A stretch of DNA of 64,000 bases from JAHEFT01 sp963700705 (GCA_963700705.1 CAVOYQ010000010.1:388021-452020); one strand, 5' to 3'; counted from the stretch's first letter, positions 46,531 through 56,923 are shown. Numbers and translations: made by a program. Notes: a model not told the origin generated them from the sequence alone.

Positions 46531-49046
46531 TTAGTGACGTCTGCCTGGGCCAAAGGCGGAGTTAAAACCGGTTTTGAGCGCCTGGAACAGCAGCAGCATC
46601 GCGATGCCTGTTAGCGCTGCTGCTGAGCCATGTTTGAGTGAAGGTGGTTGAAATTTAAACGCGGCTGCGACATCGGGAATAGCCACCACCACGAACAAGC
46701 TGGCCAGGGTTCCCAGCAATATCCAGATGCCTACTTTTGACAACCCGGTAAATGTTTCCCTCCAGCCGGATCCTGGTAAGCGCGAAGGAAGGATCAATGC
46801 GGCATTTGCAACCACCAGGACAATAAATGCAAGCGCACGGGTTTCTTCGATGGCGATGCCTCTATTAATCGCCCAGGTATAAACGGTTATGGTAGCGAGA
46901 GTCACTAATGTGCCCTGCGCTATGCTCAGCAATACAAAAGGCATTGAGATCAACGATTCAGATGGGGCACGGGGTGGCACATGCATCAATCGGGCCTTGC
47001 CCGGCTGGGCTTCAAATACTACCGAGCAGGCGGGGTCGATGACCAACTCCAAAAAGGCGATATGAATGGGTGCGAGTAACAAGGGTAATCCGAACAGCAG
47101 CGGTAAAATAGAAAGGCCAATAATCGGGATATGCACTGCAATTGTGTAGATCAACGCCTGACGCAGGTTGGCAAAAATGCGTCGCCCCAGAGCTATAGCG
47201 GTGACTATGGCCGCAAAATCATCTTCCAGGAGCACCAGGGATGCCGCTTCGCGGGCAACGTCGGTGCCGCGCTTACCCATTGCAATGCCAATATGCGCGG
47301 CTTTTAACGCGGGTGCATCGTTCACGCCATCACCGGTCATGGCGACGATTTCACCGCCAGACTTGAGCGCCTCAACAATGGCCAGCTTTTGCCGCGGTGT
47401 CACACGGGCAAAGATATTTATCTCGCGAATGCCTTTTGCCAGCGCCGCAGGGTCGGATTCCTCAAAGTCCGTGCCGGTGAACACCGTGGCGCTATTGATT
47501 CCAGCTTCCTTGGCAATAGCGCGCGCGGTGCGGGAGTAGTCACCGGTGATCATGACCACCCTGATCCCCGCCTGGTGGCACAGCGCCACAGCTTCCGGCA
47601 CCTCCGCCCGCAATGGATCGGCCAGTCCTACCAGCCCGACGAACTCAAAATCAAAATCATGCTGAATCGCGGGTAAATTGATGTCCGCGCGATGCCTTGC
47701 TTTGGCAACACCCAATACGCGCAAGCCGCGATCGGCCAGGCTCTCGGCATCCCTGGTTACCTGCTGACGCGCTTGCTCGGTCAGATGACAGAGATCTGCA
47801 ATCGCTTCAGGCGCTCCCTTGGTCGCTACCTCATGATGCTGGCTTGAATCGCCTCGCCACAGGTGGGACATGGCCAGCAGGTCAGATGAAATCTCATATT
47901 CCCTGGCCAGGTCCCAATCCGGATGCAGGTGCTCCGTGTTGGCCAGGTAGTCGCGGGCAAACCGGGTAAACGCCATTTCCATCGGATCATGCGGGTCGAT
48001 TTCGCTGGCCAGGACGGTGTATTCGAGTAATTCATGATACGTTTCCGGCAGGTCAGTGCCGATAATGTCGCGGGTTTCCAGTACCTGGCCGCCTACCGAT
48101 AGCGCTGCCAATGCCATGCTGTTCTGCAGTCAGGGTGCCGGTTTTATCAACGCATAGCACCGTGGTTTCACCCAGGGTTTCAATGGCATTCAGCCGCCTC
48201 GTTAAAACCTTGTGATGCGCTATCCGACGGGCGCCCATCGCAAAGAATACAATCATGATCACCGGGAATTCCTGGGGTAAAATTCCCATGGCCAGCGTGA
48301 TTCCGGCCAACAAACCATCCAGCCAGCCTCCCCGCAACATCCAGTAGGCCACTGCCAGTGCGATACACAATAGGACTCCTATGATCGCCAGTCGCCGGGT
48401 AAAAAGGCCGATTTCGCTGCGCATAGGGGAGGATTCAGAGCTGATTTCCTGCAGGGATTTGCCAATGCGCCCCAACTCGGTTTGTGCACCTGTGGCCGTC
48501 ACGCGGATCAAGCCCTGGCCGCGGGCAACCAGTGAGCCGGCGAATACCTGGCTGCTTTCAGGAAATTTCGTTACCGGCTCTGATTCACCCGTGAGCAGGG
48601 ACTCGTCCACCGCCAGTTCATGGGCCTCCAGGACGATGCCGTCCGCCGGCACCCTGTCACCTTCCACCAGAATCAGGATATCTTCACGCACCACCTCACG
48701 CCCCGGAATCCTGCTCTTTACGCCGTCGCGAATGACCAGCGCCCGCGGACTGGAAAGATCCCGCAGGGCCTCCAGTGCGTGCTCGGTGCGTCGTTCCTGC
48801 AGTATGGTGATGGTCATGATAATGACCACAAACCCAAGCAGAATGGCGGCCTCATGAGCATCGCCCATGGCAAGGTAAATAGCCACCCGCGATCAACAGC
48901 AGCAGGAACATGGGCTCTCGCACAACTTCACTTGTGATTGCCCAGAGGTTGCGGCGCTGATCGACGCCCATCTCGTTGGGGCCCTCAGAAGCCATGCGTT
49001 CGGACGCTGTTTCCTGGCTTATGCCTTGAGGTATCGTTTCAGCCAT
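46531..49046 (-). CDS. cation-transporting P-type ATPase (P2-like); two frameshifts
   Basis: About 838 residues from ATG 49046. P-type landmarks: actuator LTGESEPV, phosphorylation site CVDKTGTLT, KGAPEAI in the nucleotide-binding domain, and hinge MTGDGVNDAPALKAAHIGIAMG. The M4 motif LPQEFPV replaces the PEGLP of Ca2+ pumps; with ELVIDPACSVVFEAQPG this marks a bacterial P2-like subgroup of uncertain ion specificity. The frame slips near 48882-48885 (after LLLLIAGG) and near 48127-48133 (after DKTGTLT); both sides match the family. Isolated on the minus strand between R15 and R16. Confidence 0.85.
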
Positions 49047-49140
49047 AGCAGATGCAGTAGCTTATCGGAGAATTGGGATAGGTAGCACTATAGCGCAGGC
49101 GCCTTTCCTGTGATGGAGCTGGATCACAATTTGGCAATTT

Positions 49141-49333
49141 CTGGGGTCAGAGTAAAGGGACAGAGTAAAACCAACGTCGCACGAAGGTTCAGGCCGTAAG
49201 AGCGACCGCTCCTGACCGATTGCCGAACTGATTGATCCCCAAATTACGTCTTAACTGGGTTCCTCTCTGCGACGGATAGCGGACTAATGTCGTCTGAACT
49301 GGCGGGGGACGTTTTCTACCCACTCCGGAACTT
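49141..49333 (+). repeat. array repeat R16 with double leader
   Basis: Leader GGGGTCAGAGTAAAGGGACA, then ACCGCTCCTGACCGATTG, GGTTCCTCTCTGCGACGGAT, AGCGGACTAA and GACGTTTTCTACCCACTCC. Diverged palindrome. It occupies most of the gap 49047-49410. Confidence 0.7.
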
Positions 49334-49410
49334 CACACCATTTCTGAACATGCTGAGCGCACGGATGTGATCTATACTTTCAATTCGCCCGCTCCGGACA
49401 AGAGGTAGCA

Positions 49411-49947
49411 ATGGACTGGAATGTCGTCGTTTCGATTGCAGAGCTGATAAGTGCGGTAGCGGTCATTATCTCACTGATCTACTTAGCTTCCGAAGTAAAA
49501 TCCAATACCAAAGCGCTCAAGGCATCGGCCGGTTTCGACGCTTCCCTGCACATGTCCGAACTGAACGAGGTTTTATTCCAGTCGATGCTCGGGGATTCCG
49601 TATATCAACAAGGCGGTGAACTGCGACTGACCAAAGTTGTTTCCAAGTTTTATGACCCGACAGCCTCACCGGAGGATCTTTCACCCTCGGACCACCTCCT
49701 TCTTGCCTTTGTCCATCGCGCCGTATTCCAGAAAATTGAAGCGGAATATTATCTTTACCAGCATGGTTTCCTGGAATCTTCACAATGGGAAGCAAGACGG
49801 TCCTGGGCGTGTGGCCTGATTGAACTGCCGATTCCCAGGCACTGGTGGGAGTCGGAAATCGAACAGGGAATATTTCGATCCGAGTTCGTGGCCGCGATCA
49901 CGGCGGCCGGTAAAGCCCAGGTCAGGGTGCCGGGCAGCAGGGGGTAG
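49411..49947 (+). CDS. single-TM anchored protein (same architecture as 27411-27923)
   Basis: 178 residues. An N-terminal helix (SIAELISAVAVIISLIYLASEVK) is followed by NTKALKASAGF and a helical soluble domain with conserved-looking Trp and Arg (FVHRAVFQKIEAEYYLYQHG, HWWESEIEQGIF). Start ATG 49411 with AGAGGTAG upstream. Function unknown. The gap 49948-50215 after it holds only a very degenerate repeat trace (GGCCGATAGC, CTTCCGCTTTCTGG, CATGACCCG). Confidence 0.75.
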   Translation: MDWNVVVSIAELISAVAVIISLIYLASEVKSNTKALKASAGFDASLHMSELNEVLFQSMLGDSVYQQGGELRLTKVVSKFYDPTASPEDLSPSDHLLLAFVHRAVFQKIEAEYYLYQHGFLESSQWEARRSWACGLIELPIPRHWWESEIEQGIFRSEFVAAITAAGKAQVRVPGSRG

Positions 49948-50215
49948 TTGCGCGAATTACAACTTCCACACCGGGCCGATAGCAGCCCCTCAGCGCCTTG
50001 AACGATCGGTGTGGCTGGACTTCCGCTTTCTGGCTCAAAGCGGCGAATGACCTGGAAGCGTTACCGATAGCCACTCATGACCCGTTCCGGCTCTTCGACT
50101 GGCAATATTCGACCGGCTGCTTATGATCCTCAGCTAGCTTGTCGCAATATGGCGCACCCATAAAGAATGCTATTCTCCACTTTCGCATACGACCAGTTAC
50201 CAGGCTGCAACGGGA

Positions 50216-50770
50216 TTGAGATTATTGACTGAATTCACCCATCGATTGGCGCAACCGGCCGACGCGCCCGCGATAGTCGAGTTGATGCAGAAGTCGATCG
50301 CCGAAAACATGAGGTCCTTTCTTTCCCTGGCGGAGATTGAAGCAGCCCGGGAAACCATGGGCGTCGATTGGACGCTGATAGAAGACGGAACATATTTCCT
50401 TGTCGAGACTGCCGGGAGCGGCCAACGGATCCTGGTTGGAGCCGGCGGTTGGGGCAAGCGAAAGACGCTTTACGGTGGTGATCACACCGCGGGGCGAGAC
50501 GACTCCTTCAGCGATCCTGCGGTCGATGCCGCGCGTATCCGGGCCATGTACACGCACCCGTCATGGATTCGCCGTGGCATCGGAACCCTTTTGCTCGACC
50601 TGGGAGAGAAGGCGGCACGCGATGCGGGATTCAGGTCCATTGAACTGGGTTCCACGATTCCCGGAGAACCATTTTACCTCGCCAGGGGTTACAGGGAGGT
50701 CAGTCGCAATACCCGGATTGCCGCCAATGGCGCCCCTGCTGTCGTGATCAAAATGGTAAAAGATCTGTGA
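50216..50770 (+). CDS. GNAT-family N-acetyltransferase
   Basis: 184 residues with the acetyl-CoA-binding motif RRGIGTLLLDLGEKAARDAG near residues 120-138, preceded by ARIRAMYTHPSWI and followed by LGSTIPGEPFYLARGYRE. It acetylates an amine on a small molecule or protein. A TTG at 50216 or 50225 is needed as start; no ATG lies upstream in frame. It precedes the POT transporter by 34 bases and may be cotranscribed with it. Confidence 0.85.
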   Translation: MRLLTEFTHRLAQPADAPAIVELMQKSIAENMRSFLSLAEIEAARETMGVDWTLIEDGTYFLVETAGSGQRILVGAGGWGKRKTLYGGDHTAGRDDSFSDPAVDAARIRAMYTHPSWIRRGIGTLLLDLGEKAARDAGFRSIELGSTIPGEPFYLARGYREVSRNTRIAANGAPAVVIKMVKDL

Positions 50771-50804
50771 CCGTTCACTTGCCAACACCACCCGGAGACA
50801 CCGC

Positions 50805-52310
50805 ATGAGCGAAGCCTTGAGCTCACCAGACCAGCACCAGATCCCTGAGTTCAGTCAGCTCATGGGCCACCCCCGCCCGCTCTGGATGTTGTTCATGTCA
50901 GAATTCTGGGAGCGCTTCGCGTTCTACGGCATCCGCTGGGCACTGGTGCTCTACATCGTGGCGCAGTTCTACGGAGGCGATCAGTCCGGACAGGCCGACG
51001 CCAACCTCACCTACGGCTCCTATCTCGCGCTGGTCTATGCCGGCGCGATCTTCGGCGGCTACATCGCCGACAAGATCATCGGTTACCAACGCTCGATTCT
51101 GGTCGGGGCCGTATTCATGGCCGCCGGCCTGTTCATGATCATGCTGCCGGACCCGATGCTGTTCAAGTTCGGTCTCGCCACGATCATCGTCGGCAACGGC
51201 TTGTTCAAACCGAACATCTCGACCATGGTTGGCAAGCTGTACTCGATTGCCGATGAGCGCCGCGACTCGGGCTTCACGATCTTTTACATGGGCATCAATA
51301 TGGGTGCGTTCATCGCACCGGTCATTACCGGCTGGCTGGCGACCTCGCTGTTTGGCACTGACACCGCGCCCGCCTACCAGTATGTATTCGGCGCGTCCGG
51401 AGTCGGCATGTTGATCAGCCTGGTGTGGTTCTACTTCGGCCGGCGCCAACTGCAGGACATCGGCCGGCCGCCGGCGGAAGCCCCGGGCCGCCAGCGGGTG
51501 GTCTACGTGATGATCGGTGCACTGTGTGTGATCCCGCTGGTCTACTCGCTGCTGACGCTTGGCGCCGAAACGCTCCAGTACATACTGACCGTGTTGTTCA
51601 TCGGTCTGGCCACGATGCTGATGATCGAGGGCATTCGCTCTGGCGCGGTGGCCCGCGACAAGACCATTGCGATGCTGATCATCTTTGCCTTCAATATCCT
51701 GTTCTGGATGTTCTACGAACAGGCCGGCAACTCGTTCACGTTCCTTGCGGACCAGATTGTCAACCGGGTCCTCGGTGGCTTCGTCTTCCCAACCGCATGG
51801 TTTCAGTCCGTATCAGCGCTTGCGGTCATCCTGCTCGCGCCCGTTGTCGCCTGGCTCTGGGTGTGGTTGGCGAAGCGCAATCTGAACCCCTCGATTCCGC
51901 GCAAGTTCGGCCTCGGCTTGCTGTTCAATGGCCTGGCTTTCCTGTTGTTGATGTTCGCGCTGACGAACCTGGTGAGCGACCAGGGCAAGATTCCGTTCTG
52001 GACCCTGATCACCGTCTACTTCATCCAGGTAGTCGGCGAGCTTTGTTTGTCGCCGATCGGCCTGTCGATGGTGACCAAGCTGGCCCCGGTACGGCTGGTC
52101 GGCCTGGGTATGGGCGGTTGGTTCCTTTCCACCGGCATCGGCAACAACCTCTCCGGCATTTTCGCCGGCGCGGTCAGCGGCGAGACCGGCATGACCACGA
52201 CTTCGGCGCTTTCGGGCTACACCTTCGGCTTCTGGGCACTGGTCGGCGCCGGCGCAGTGCTGTTCCTGATCGCGCCTTTGATCCAGCGCCTGATGCACGG
52301 CGTGAAGTGA
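50805..52310 (+). CDS. POT-family proton-dependent oligopeptide symporter
   Basis: 501 residues, about 12-14 membrane helices. The helix-1 motif EFWERFAFYGIRW (ExxERFxYYG), the GNGLFKPNISTMVGKLY motif and the PTR2 signature FTIFYMGINMGAF identify the family, which imports di- and tripeptides with protons. GGAGACACC precedes ATG 50805. Together with the APC permease downstream it forms an amino-acid/peptide uptake pair, though 278 bases separate them. Confidence 0.94.
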   Translation: MSEALSSPDQHQIPEFSQLMGHPRPLWMLFMSEFWERFAFYGIRWALVLYIVAQFYGGDQSGQADANLTYGSYLALVYAGAIFGGYIADKIIGYQRSILVGAVFMAAGLFMIMLPDPMLFKFGLATIIVGNGLFKPNISTMVGKLYSIADERRDSGFTIFYMGINMGAFIAPVITGWLATSLFGTDTAPAYQYVFGASGVGMLISLVWFYFGRRQLQDIGRPPAEAPGRQRVVYVMIGALCVIPLVYSLLTLGAETLQYILTVLFIGLATMLMIEGIRSGAVARDKTIAMLIIFAFNILFWMFYEQAGNSFTFLADQIVNRVLGGFVFPTAWFQSVSALAVILLAPVVAWLWVWLAKRNLNPSIPRKFGLGLLFNGLAFLLLMFALTNLVSDQGKIPFWTLITVYFIQVVGELCLSPIGLSMVTKLAPVRLVGLGMGGWFLSTGIGNNLSGIFAGAVSGETGMTTTSALSGYTFGFWALVGAGAVLFLIAPLIQRLMHGVK

Positions 52311-52588
52311 TCCTGCCGGCCTCGAACCGCGAGTCCGCGTGCCCTGGTCGCTCGTCGGCGGTAACCACCCGTCAGAAGTGTGTCAACGCGATTGTCCCCG
52401 TTCAATCAGACGCGGTCACGTGCGGGTCGGTCTCGAAGATTCGTTGTGGCTGGGCAAGGGTGAGTTGGCACGTTCCAACGCGGGCCAGGTGATTGGACGG
52501 GATCGTGGTTGCGTGGGGAACAGGGATCAGTGAAGTCTGTGCTAAGCTCTGACCGGTCACCACCACGAACCTCGAGAATTGCACTGTC

Positions 52589-53884
52589 GTGAGTCAGGAT
52601 CAATTATCGCGCACCATCAACCTGCCCGGTGCGGTATTTCTGATTATCGGTTACGTCGTTGGCGCCACCATCTTCATCCTCCCCGGTAGTCTTGCTTCAC
52701 AGGCTGGTCCAGCGGTGTACCTCGCTTACCTGTTGGCTGCTATTCCGGCGGTTCTCGCCTGTATTGTAATGGCTTTGATCGGCAGTGCCGTTCCGGTTAG
52801 CGGCAGCATCTACGTGGTGATCCGCGATGCGCTCTCCCCTGCGCTGGGCTTTCTCTATATTTGGCTCATGGTCGCTTTGGCGGTTGTGGCCATCCCGTTG
52901 GTCGCTTACGGATTTGCCAATTATTTCGCCTATTTCTACCCGGGATTGAACAACAAATTGGTCGCACTGTCCGTTATCGGCTTGTTCGTCGCAATCAACT
53001 ATTTCGGGATGAAGCTTGCCAGCAACCTGCAGAACATCATGGTTATTGGCTTCATCCTGGTTTTGCTGATTTTCGGCATTGGCGGCATTGCCAACGCCGA
53101 ACATTCAACCATGATCCCGTTGTTTCCCAATGGCTGGCCCCCAATCATGGTGGCCGCGATAACGGCCTATTTTTCTTATTCTGGTGTATTCGTCATCGCT
53201 GAAGTCGCGGGAGAGATCAGGAACCCCGGGCGCACCATTCCACTTGCCATTTTCCTCAGTTTTATCGTGATTGCCCTGCTCTACGTGCTGGTGCCGTTTG
53301 CACTGACCAGCGTCCTGCGCTGGGATTCGCCCGATATGAGCGGAATGGCGGTAGTCACGGCTGCCAGCCTGTTTCTGCCGCAATGGGTGGTAACCCTGAT
53401 CGCCGTCGGGGCACTGTTCGCCGCAGCGACCTCGATCAATGGCGTCATGCTGGGAATGAGCCGGGATCTTTACAAGGGCGCCAAAACTGGCCCATTCCCC
53501 CGCTATCTGGCAGGTATCCACCCCCGGTTCGGCACCCCATCCCGGGCGATCATCGTGGTCGGTGCGTTGTCGCTGGCTGGCGCACTCGCGGGAGGAGGTG
53601 TTGTCCAGTACGCCCAGATCGCGGTAATGGGCCTGATGGTCGTCCAGGTGATAACCGGTTTCGCTTTGCTGAAAGTACCTGCAAAAATGGCTGAAGCCTA
53701 CCAGGCCTCCCCATTCAAACTGGGGATTTACCCTTTTCGCCTTATCTGTATCTGCTACATCGTTTTTTCCGTGGCCTTTCTCTTCGTACTTGCCTCGGAA
53801 CAACCTGGCGCCATCCTGCCTGGCCTGGTTTTCATGGCACTGGGATTCGTGGCATACGCGATCAGTGGGTATTCGCGTAACTAG
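52589..53884 (+). CDS. APC-superfamily amino acid permease
   Basis: 431 residues, about 12 membrane helices. Helix 1 has the APC glycine motif (VVGATIFILPGSLASQAGPA); helix 6 to 7 carries FSYSGVFVIAEVAGEIRNPGRTIP, typical for the family. GTG start at 52589. It exchanges or imports amino acids; the substrate is undetermined. The gap 52311-52588 shows no feature beyond weak hairpins. Confidence 0.9.
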   Translation: MSQDQLSRTINLPGAVFLIIGYVVGATIFILPGSLASQAGPAVYLAYLLAAIPAVLACIVMALIGSAVPVSGSIYVVIRDALSPALGFLYIWLMVALAVVAIPLVAYGFANYFAYFYPGLNNKLVALSVIGLFVAINYFGMKLASNLQNIMVIGFILVLLIFGIGGIANAEHSTMIPLFPNGWPPIMVAAITAYFSYSGVFVIAEVAGEIRNPGRTIPLAIFLSFIVIALLYVLVPFALTSVLRWDSPDMSGMAVVTAASLFLPQWVVTLIAVGALFAAATSINGVMLGMSRDLYKGAKTGPFPRYLAGIHPRFGTPSRAIIVVGALSLAGALAGGGVVQYAQIAVMGLMVVQVITGFALLKVPAKMAEAYQASPFKLGIYPFRLICICYIVFSVAFLFVLASEQPGAILPGLVFMALGFVAYAISGYSRN

Positions 53885-53887
53885 GGC

Positions 53888-54453
53888 CTATGTGCGTTTA
53901 CCACGGTCGGCGATTTCCAGGTAAAGCGCGCTGTGGTCCAGCTCCGATCGGCCGTTGCGGCACATATCCCGGTACAACTCCTCGGTTACTTTCAGAACCG
54001 GCAGATCCAGGCCCAGGGAGTCGGCCAACTCGCGCGAAGTACGAAGGTCTTTTAAGGAACCTCTGATCAATTATGCGCGGGCGCGACGGTGTCTTTGCGG
54101 GATGCTCCGGTGCGCTTTTGGTGAGCGTGGTTGGGTTATTCCCAATGAGCGAATCAAAACGGGGCGGAGCGCCCGCAAAGGCCCGTCCCGTAAGGGTTTC
54201 GCCGCAAAAGCCGCATCTCGCACACAGCCCGCCTCGGCCATAGCGACAGCTATTGTCACTCGGCCCGCTGCGCACAATCTGCGGCTTTTGCGGCAGAAAC
54301 GCGCTCCGTGCATAATTGATCAGAGGTTCCTTAATTGTATTTCCGCCTTGGCGCCGGGTTCGAAGCGGCAAGCGGATAACCGGCATCCAACAGGTGGCCA
54401 CACATGGGAGCGCCCATGATGCCGGTGCCAAGGAAAGCAATTCGAGGTTTCAT
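53888..54453 (-). pseudogene. NAD-binding 6-phosphogluconate/3-hydroxyisobutyrate dehydrogenase-like gene, gutted by a MITE-like insertion
   Basis: The start at 54453 reads PRIAFLGTGIMGAPMCGHLL, the cofactor motif of the HIBADH/GLYR family, for about 39 codons. The 3' end (53888-54051) reads TSRELADSLGLDLPVLKVTE to the stop, matching the family's C-terminus. Family members are about 290 residues, so roughly 190 codons are missing and a 283-bp element sits in their place. Simple insertion does not explain the loss; deletion between two element copies, or an assembly collapse, would. Confidence 0.8.
54052..54334. mobile_element. 283-bp MITE-like element with perfect 25-bp terminal inverted repeats
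   Basis: Termini 54052-54076 and 54310-54334 are exact reverse complements, starting TTAAGGAACCTCTGATC. Inside is a second inverted pair, GCCGCAAAAGCCGCA (54201-54215) and its complement (54280-54294). No transposase is encoded. It interrupts the dehydrogenase remnant. A TTA/TAA or TTAA target duplication may be embedded in the ends. The parent element, possibly IS5-like, is not seen here. Confidence 0.82.
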
Positions 54454-54563
54454 TATTTCTTCTTTATATCAATATCATAGAACGTGTTTTCCCGGATTTA
54501 AAACCTGCGTGTCGGTGGTTTGATTCGGTCTATGGGCAAGACTCCTGGATGATAAACCACGCC

Positions 54564-55085
54564 CTACAGATAAGGGGCATCATCGGGGTCGTTCTCGGTC
54601 TCAATGTTGGCGGTTGAGGGTAGCTTGGCCATTGCCTTTTTGAGCATCTCGACGTGTTCGGTCTCCTCGTCCCGAAGCTCGGTGAACAGGGTTTTGACCT
54701 CGGGATCCGTGATGCCGGGCAAGGCCATGTCGTAGAAGTCGTACGCCTTCTTCTCAGCGGCGAGCCCAAGCTCGAACGCCTGGACCGTGGACATGCCGCG
54801 GCGCGGCGCCCCCATTTCCGGGGCCTCGACGTCGTAGAGGTCGTCCAGTTTCAACTTCATCGGGGCTTTACCAAACCGGGCCATGCGTCGCTCGAGTAGC
54901 TCATTTCCGTGCTTGGCCTCGTTCTCAGCCATCGAGGCGAAGAAGGACCCGGGATCATTGCGGCCGGTGCGGCCGAACTGCGAGGCGAACATTTTGTAGC
55001 GCTGGTGCGCTTCCTCCTCGATCAGAATCGCGAGGTCGAGGGCGTCCATAAGGCTGAGCTTGGACAGGTCTAGACTGGTGGACAT
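54564..55085 (-). CDS. ferritin-like (rubrerythrin-fold) protein, second copy
   Basis: 173 residues from ATG 55085 (AGGAG upstream); the frame is open further but that part is not family-like. Candidate di-iron ligands are in AILIEEEAHQRYKMF (about residues 19-33), MAENEAKHGNELLERRM (about 52-68), ELGLAAEKKAYDFYD (about 107-121) and DEETEHVEMLKKAM (about 137-150). Same length and plan as the protein at 4150-4671. Monocistronic here. Role in oxidative stress or iron handling is inferred. Confidence 0.82.
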   Translation of the reverse strand: MSTSLDLSKLSLMDALDLAILIEEEAHQRYKMFASQFGRTGRNDPGSFFASMAENEAKHGNELLERRMARFGKAPMKLKLDDLYDVEAPEMGAPRRGMSTVQAFELGLAAEKKAYDFYDMALPGITDPEVKTLFTELRDEETEHVEMLKKAMAKLPSTANIETENDPDDAPYL

Positions 55086-55325
55086 TGAATTGGACTCCTG
55101 TGTTGGGTTTGAGATTCCGTAGCAGCCGGTCGGCTGCGCCTCAGGCGATCCGCACCAGCCGAGTTCCGCCGGCGGGCCCGGCGGATCTCGAAACGACGTA
55201 ATTATAACACCGCGTGGTGGGCAGGCGGAAAAGGGGTCAGAACCCTTTCGGCCTGCCGAACAACAGGGCTCCGAGTCCTTTATTGATATGATGCGGCAGG
55301 CTGTTACGCGCCCCAAAGGAACGCC

Positions 55326-55910
55326 ATGAGTGAATTCGAATATGTAATGGTTTTGGTATCGATCGTAATCGCCCTGGCGATCGCACATTTGCTGACCGCA
55401 CTCGCAGAAGGTATCCGGCGACTTCGGGGGCACGGCGAACCGATAAAACTGGATGCGGTTTTCCTTCTGTGGATCGGCTTTGTTCTGATCTGGCTGGTTT
55501 CATTCTGGTGGTGGGAATTCAAGTTTCAGGAACTCCTGATCGACTGGTCGTACGGCCTCTACCTTTTTGTAATCGGCTACTCAATCATCCTCTTCATGCT
55601 TGCAGAGATCCTGGTGCCGCACCGCATGCATGGCGTAACCGACAGCTATACCTATTTCATGGAGGGGCGGAAGTGGTTCTTTGGTGCATTGCTGCTCATG
55701 CAGGTAGTCGACATTGCAGACACGTTTTTTAAAGGTTATGAATGGGGCTTGCGTCCGGCGGTGTTGATCACCTATGCCGTGACGTTCGCTGTAGCCATCA
55801 TCGGCATTATTTCCGAACGACGGTCATTTCAACTGGGAGCGGCCATCGTCGCTTTTTCTTCGCAGTTGCTCTATATATTCCAGGAACTCAATGTATTGGG
55901 TTCCTGGTAG
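55326..55910 (+). CDS. six-TM membrane protein (window paralogue family A)
   Basis: 194 residues with AAAGGA upstream of ATG 55326. Starts SEFEYVMVLVSIVIALAIAHLL, with VSFWWWEFKFQ in helix 3, a conserved loop with an LVP turn (EILVPHRMHGVTD) and GRKWFFGALLLMQVVD. Closely parallels 58684-59256 and less closely 39882-40439. Function unknown. Its 3' end overlaps the convergent propeller gene by 23 bases. Confidence 0.78.
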   Translation: MSEFEYVMVLVSIVIALAIAHLLTALAEGIRRLRGHGEPIKLDAVFLLWIGFVLIWLVSFWWWEFKFQELLIDWSYGLYLFVIGYSIILFMLAEILVPHRMHGVTDSYTYFMEGRKWFFGALLLMQVVDIADTFFKGYEWGLRPAVLITYAVTFAVAIIGIISERRSFQLGAAIVAFSSQLLYIFQELNVLGSW

Positions 55911-56719
55911 TGACCTTGACCCTGATGGCAATCACGGTATTGTCGAAGCCCGTCGGGATAAGTGCAAGACCAAGGTTTGCCGCATAGCCGTGATTTGCGC
56001 TGCTGATACCCTCACCGCCCAGGATTTCCACACTGTCACTGTTGCGGAAACGAACCAGAGGTCCCCCAACGGGCGTCAGCTGCAGCGTCCCGTCCGGTTC
56101 CATCTCAATGCCGTCGATGTCGGTCAACCACTCAGGTCCGATCGCGGTGACCGATTGGTCGCTCAGATCCACCCGCCAAAGGCGTGAGCCACCGACGTAG
56201 AGCATATTGCCATCGAGGTGGATCCCATTGGCTCCAGAAAACTGCGACTTTGCCGTGAGCACCGATTGCGTGCGATCGTGCCCTATTTCGATCACTTTGC
56301 CGCCGGCTGTATCGCTGACATAGATCGTGCCGGCGCACGAAACAGCAATATCGTTTGCCACTTCAGTATCGAGATCAATCGTCTCCAGCGGCTCATACTC
56401 CGGCCAGGTAAAGATTTTCACACGATTCTTGTCGACGATGAAAAGCCGGTTGTTCCGTAAGGCCATTCCCGTTGGCGCGTCGAGTGCTGAAACGATCCGC
56501 CAATCAATCACGCTGCCATCGGCATCGAGCAGGGTCAGGAATCCACTGCCAGGCTCCTGAAAACCGCAGACGTTGGAAACCAGTAAAGTATCATCAGGCA
56601 GGGGCAGTACCGTCTCGGGCTCGCAAAACGCACCGCTCGCCACCCAGGCGATATCAGCTGGAACCGGTTCTGGCTCGTAGCATCGCCAGGGCCGTTATAA
56701 CGACAAGCAGAGTACTCAT
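55888..56719 (-). CDS. exported NHL/SMP-30-like beta-propeller; one frameshift in the leader
   Basis: About 275 residues. From ATG 56719 a signal peptide (STLLVVITALAMLR) is read; near 56676-56683 the frame slips and continues EPEPVPADIAWVASGAFCEPE. The body has propeller strands: FLTLLDADGSVIDW, PTGMALRNNRLFIVDKN, NDIAVSCAGTIYVSDTAGGKVIEI, SGANGIHLDGNMLYVGGSRLW and DIDGIEMEPDGTLQL. A periplasmic lactonase- or NHL-like fold without clear catalytic residues. Convergent with 55326-55910. Confidence 0.75.
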
Positions 56720-56923
56720 GGGCAACAGTATAACCCGGTGAATATTCCGGATCCTTGCACCGCTATTTCGCGAGGACCGGCCTGAACTCTACTTCAAAGA
56801 CCCGGATGGGATTACCCGTGCAACTATCTGAAAAAGAGTACCGGGGCCGGTCCAGGTTCGGCCGGGGTACTGACTAAACAGACCGCAGCGGATTTACACC
56901 GTGCACTGAGATAAAATCCGCTG

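Noticed and set aside
25271..50000. Calling the array a classical chromosomal integron
   Set aside because: No integrase gene, no attI, and no consistent RYYYAAC/GTTRRRY core sites at repeat borders. The repeats have direct-repeat-like end boxes rather than overall dyad symmetry, and five or more genes are on the opposite strand.
50216..53884. Acetyltransferase, POT and APC genes as part of the cassette array
   Set aside because: They are multi-gene, core-like transport functions without intact repeats between them; only a degenerate trace precedes 50216.
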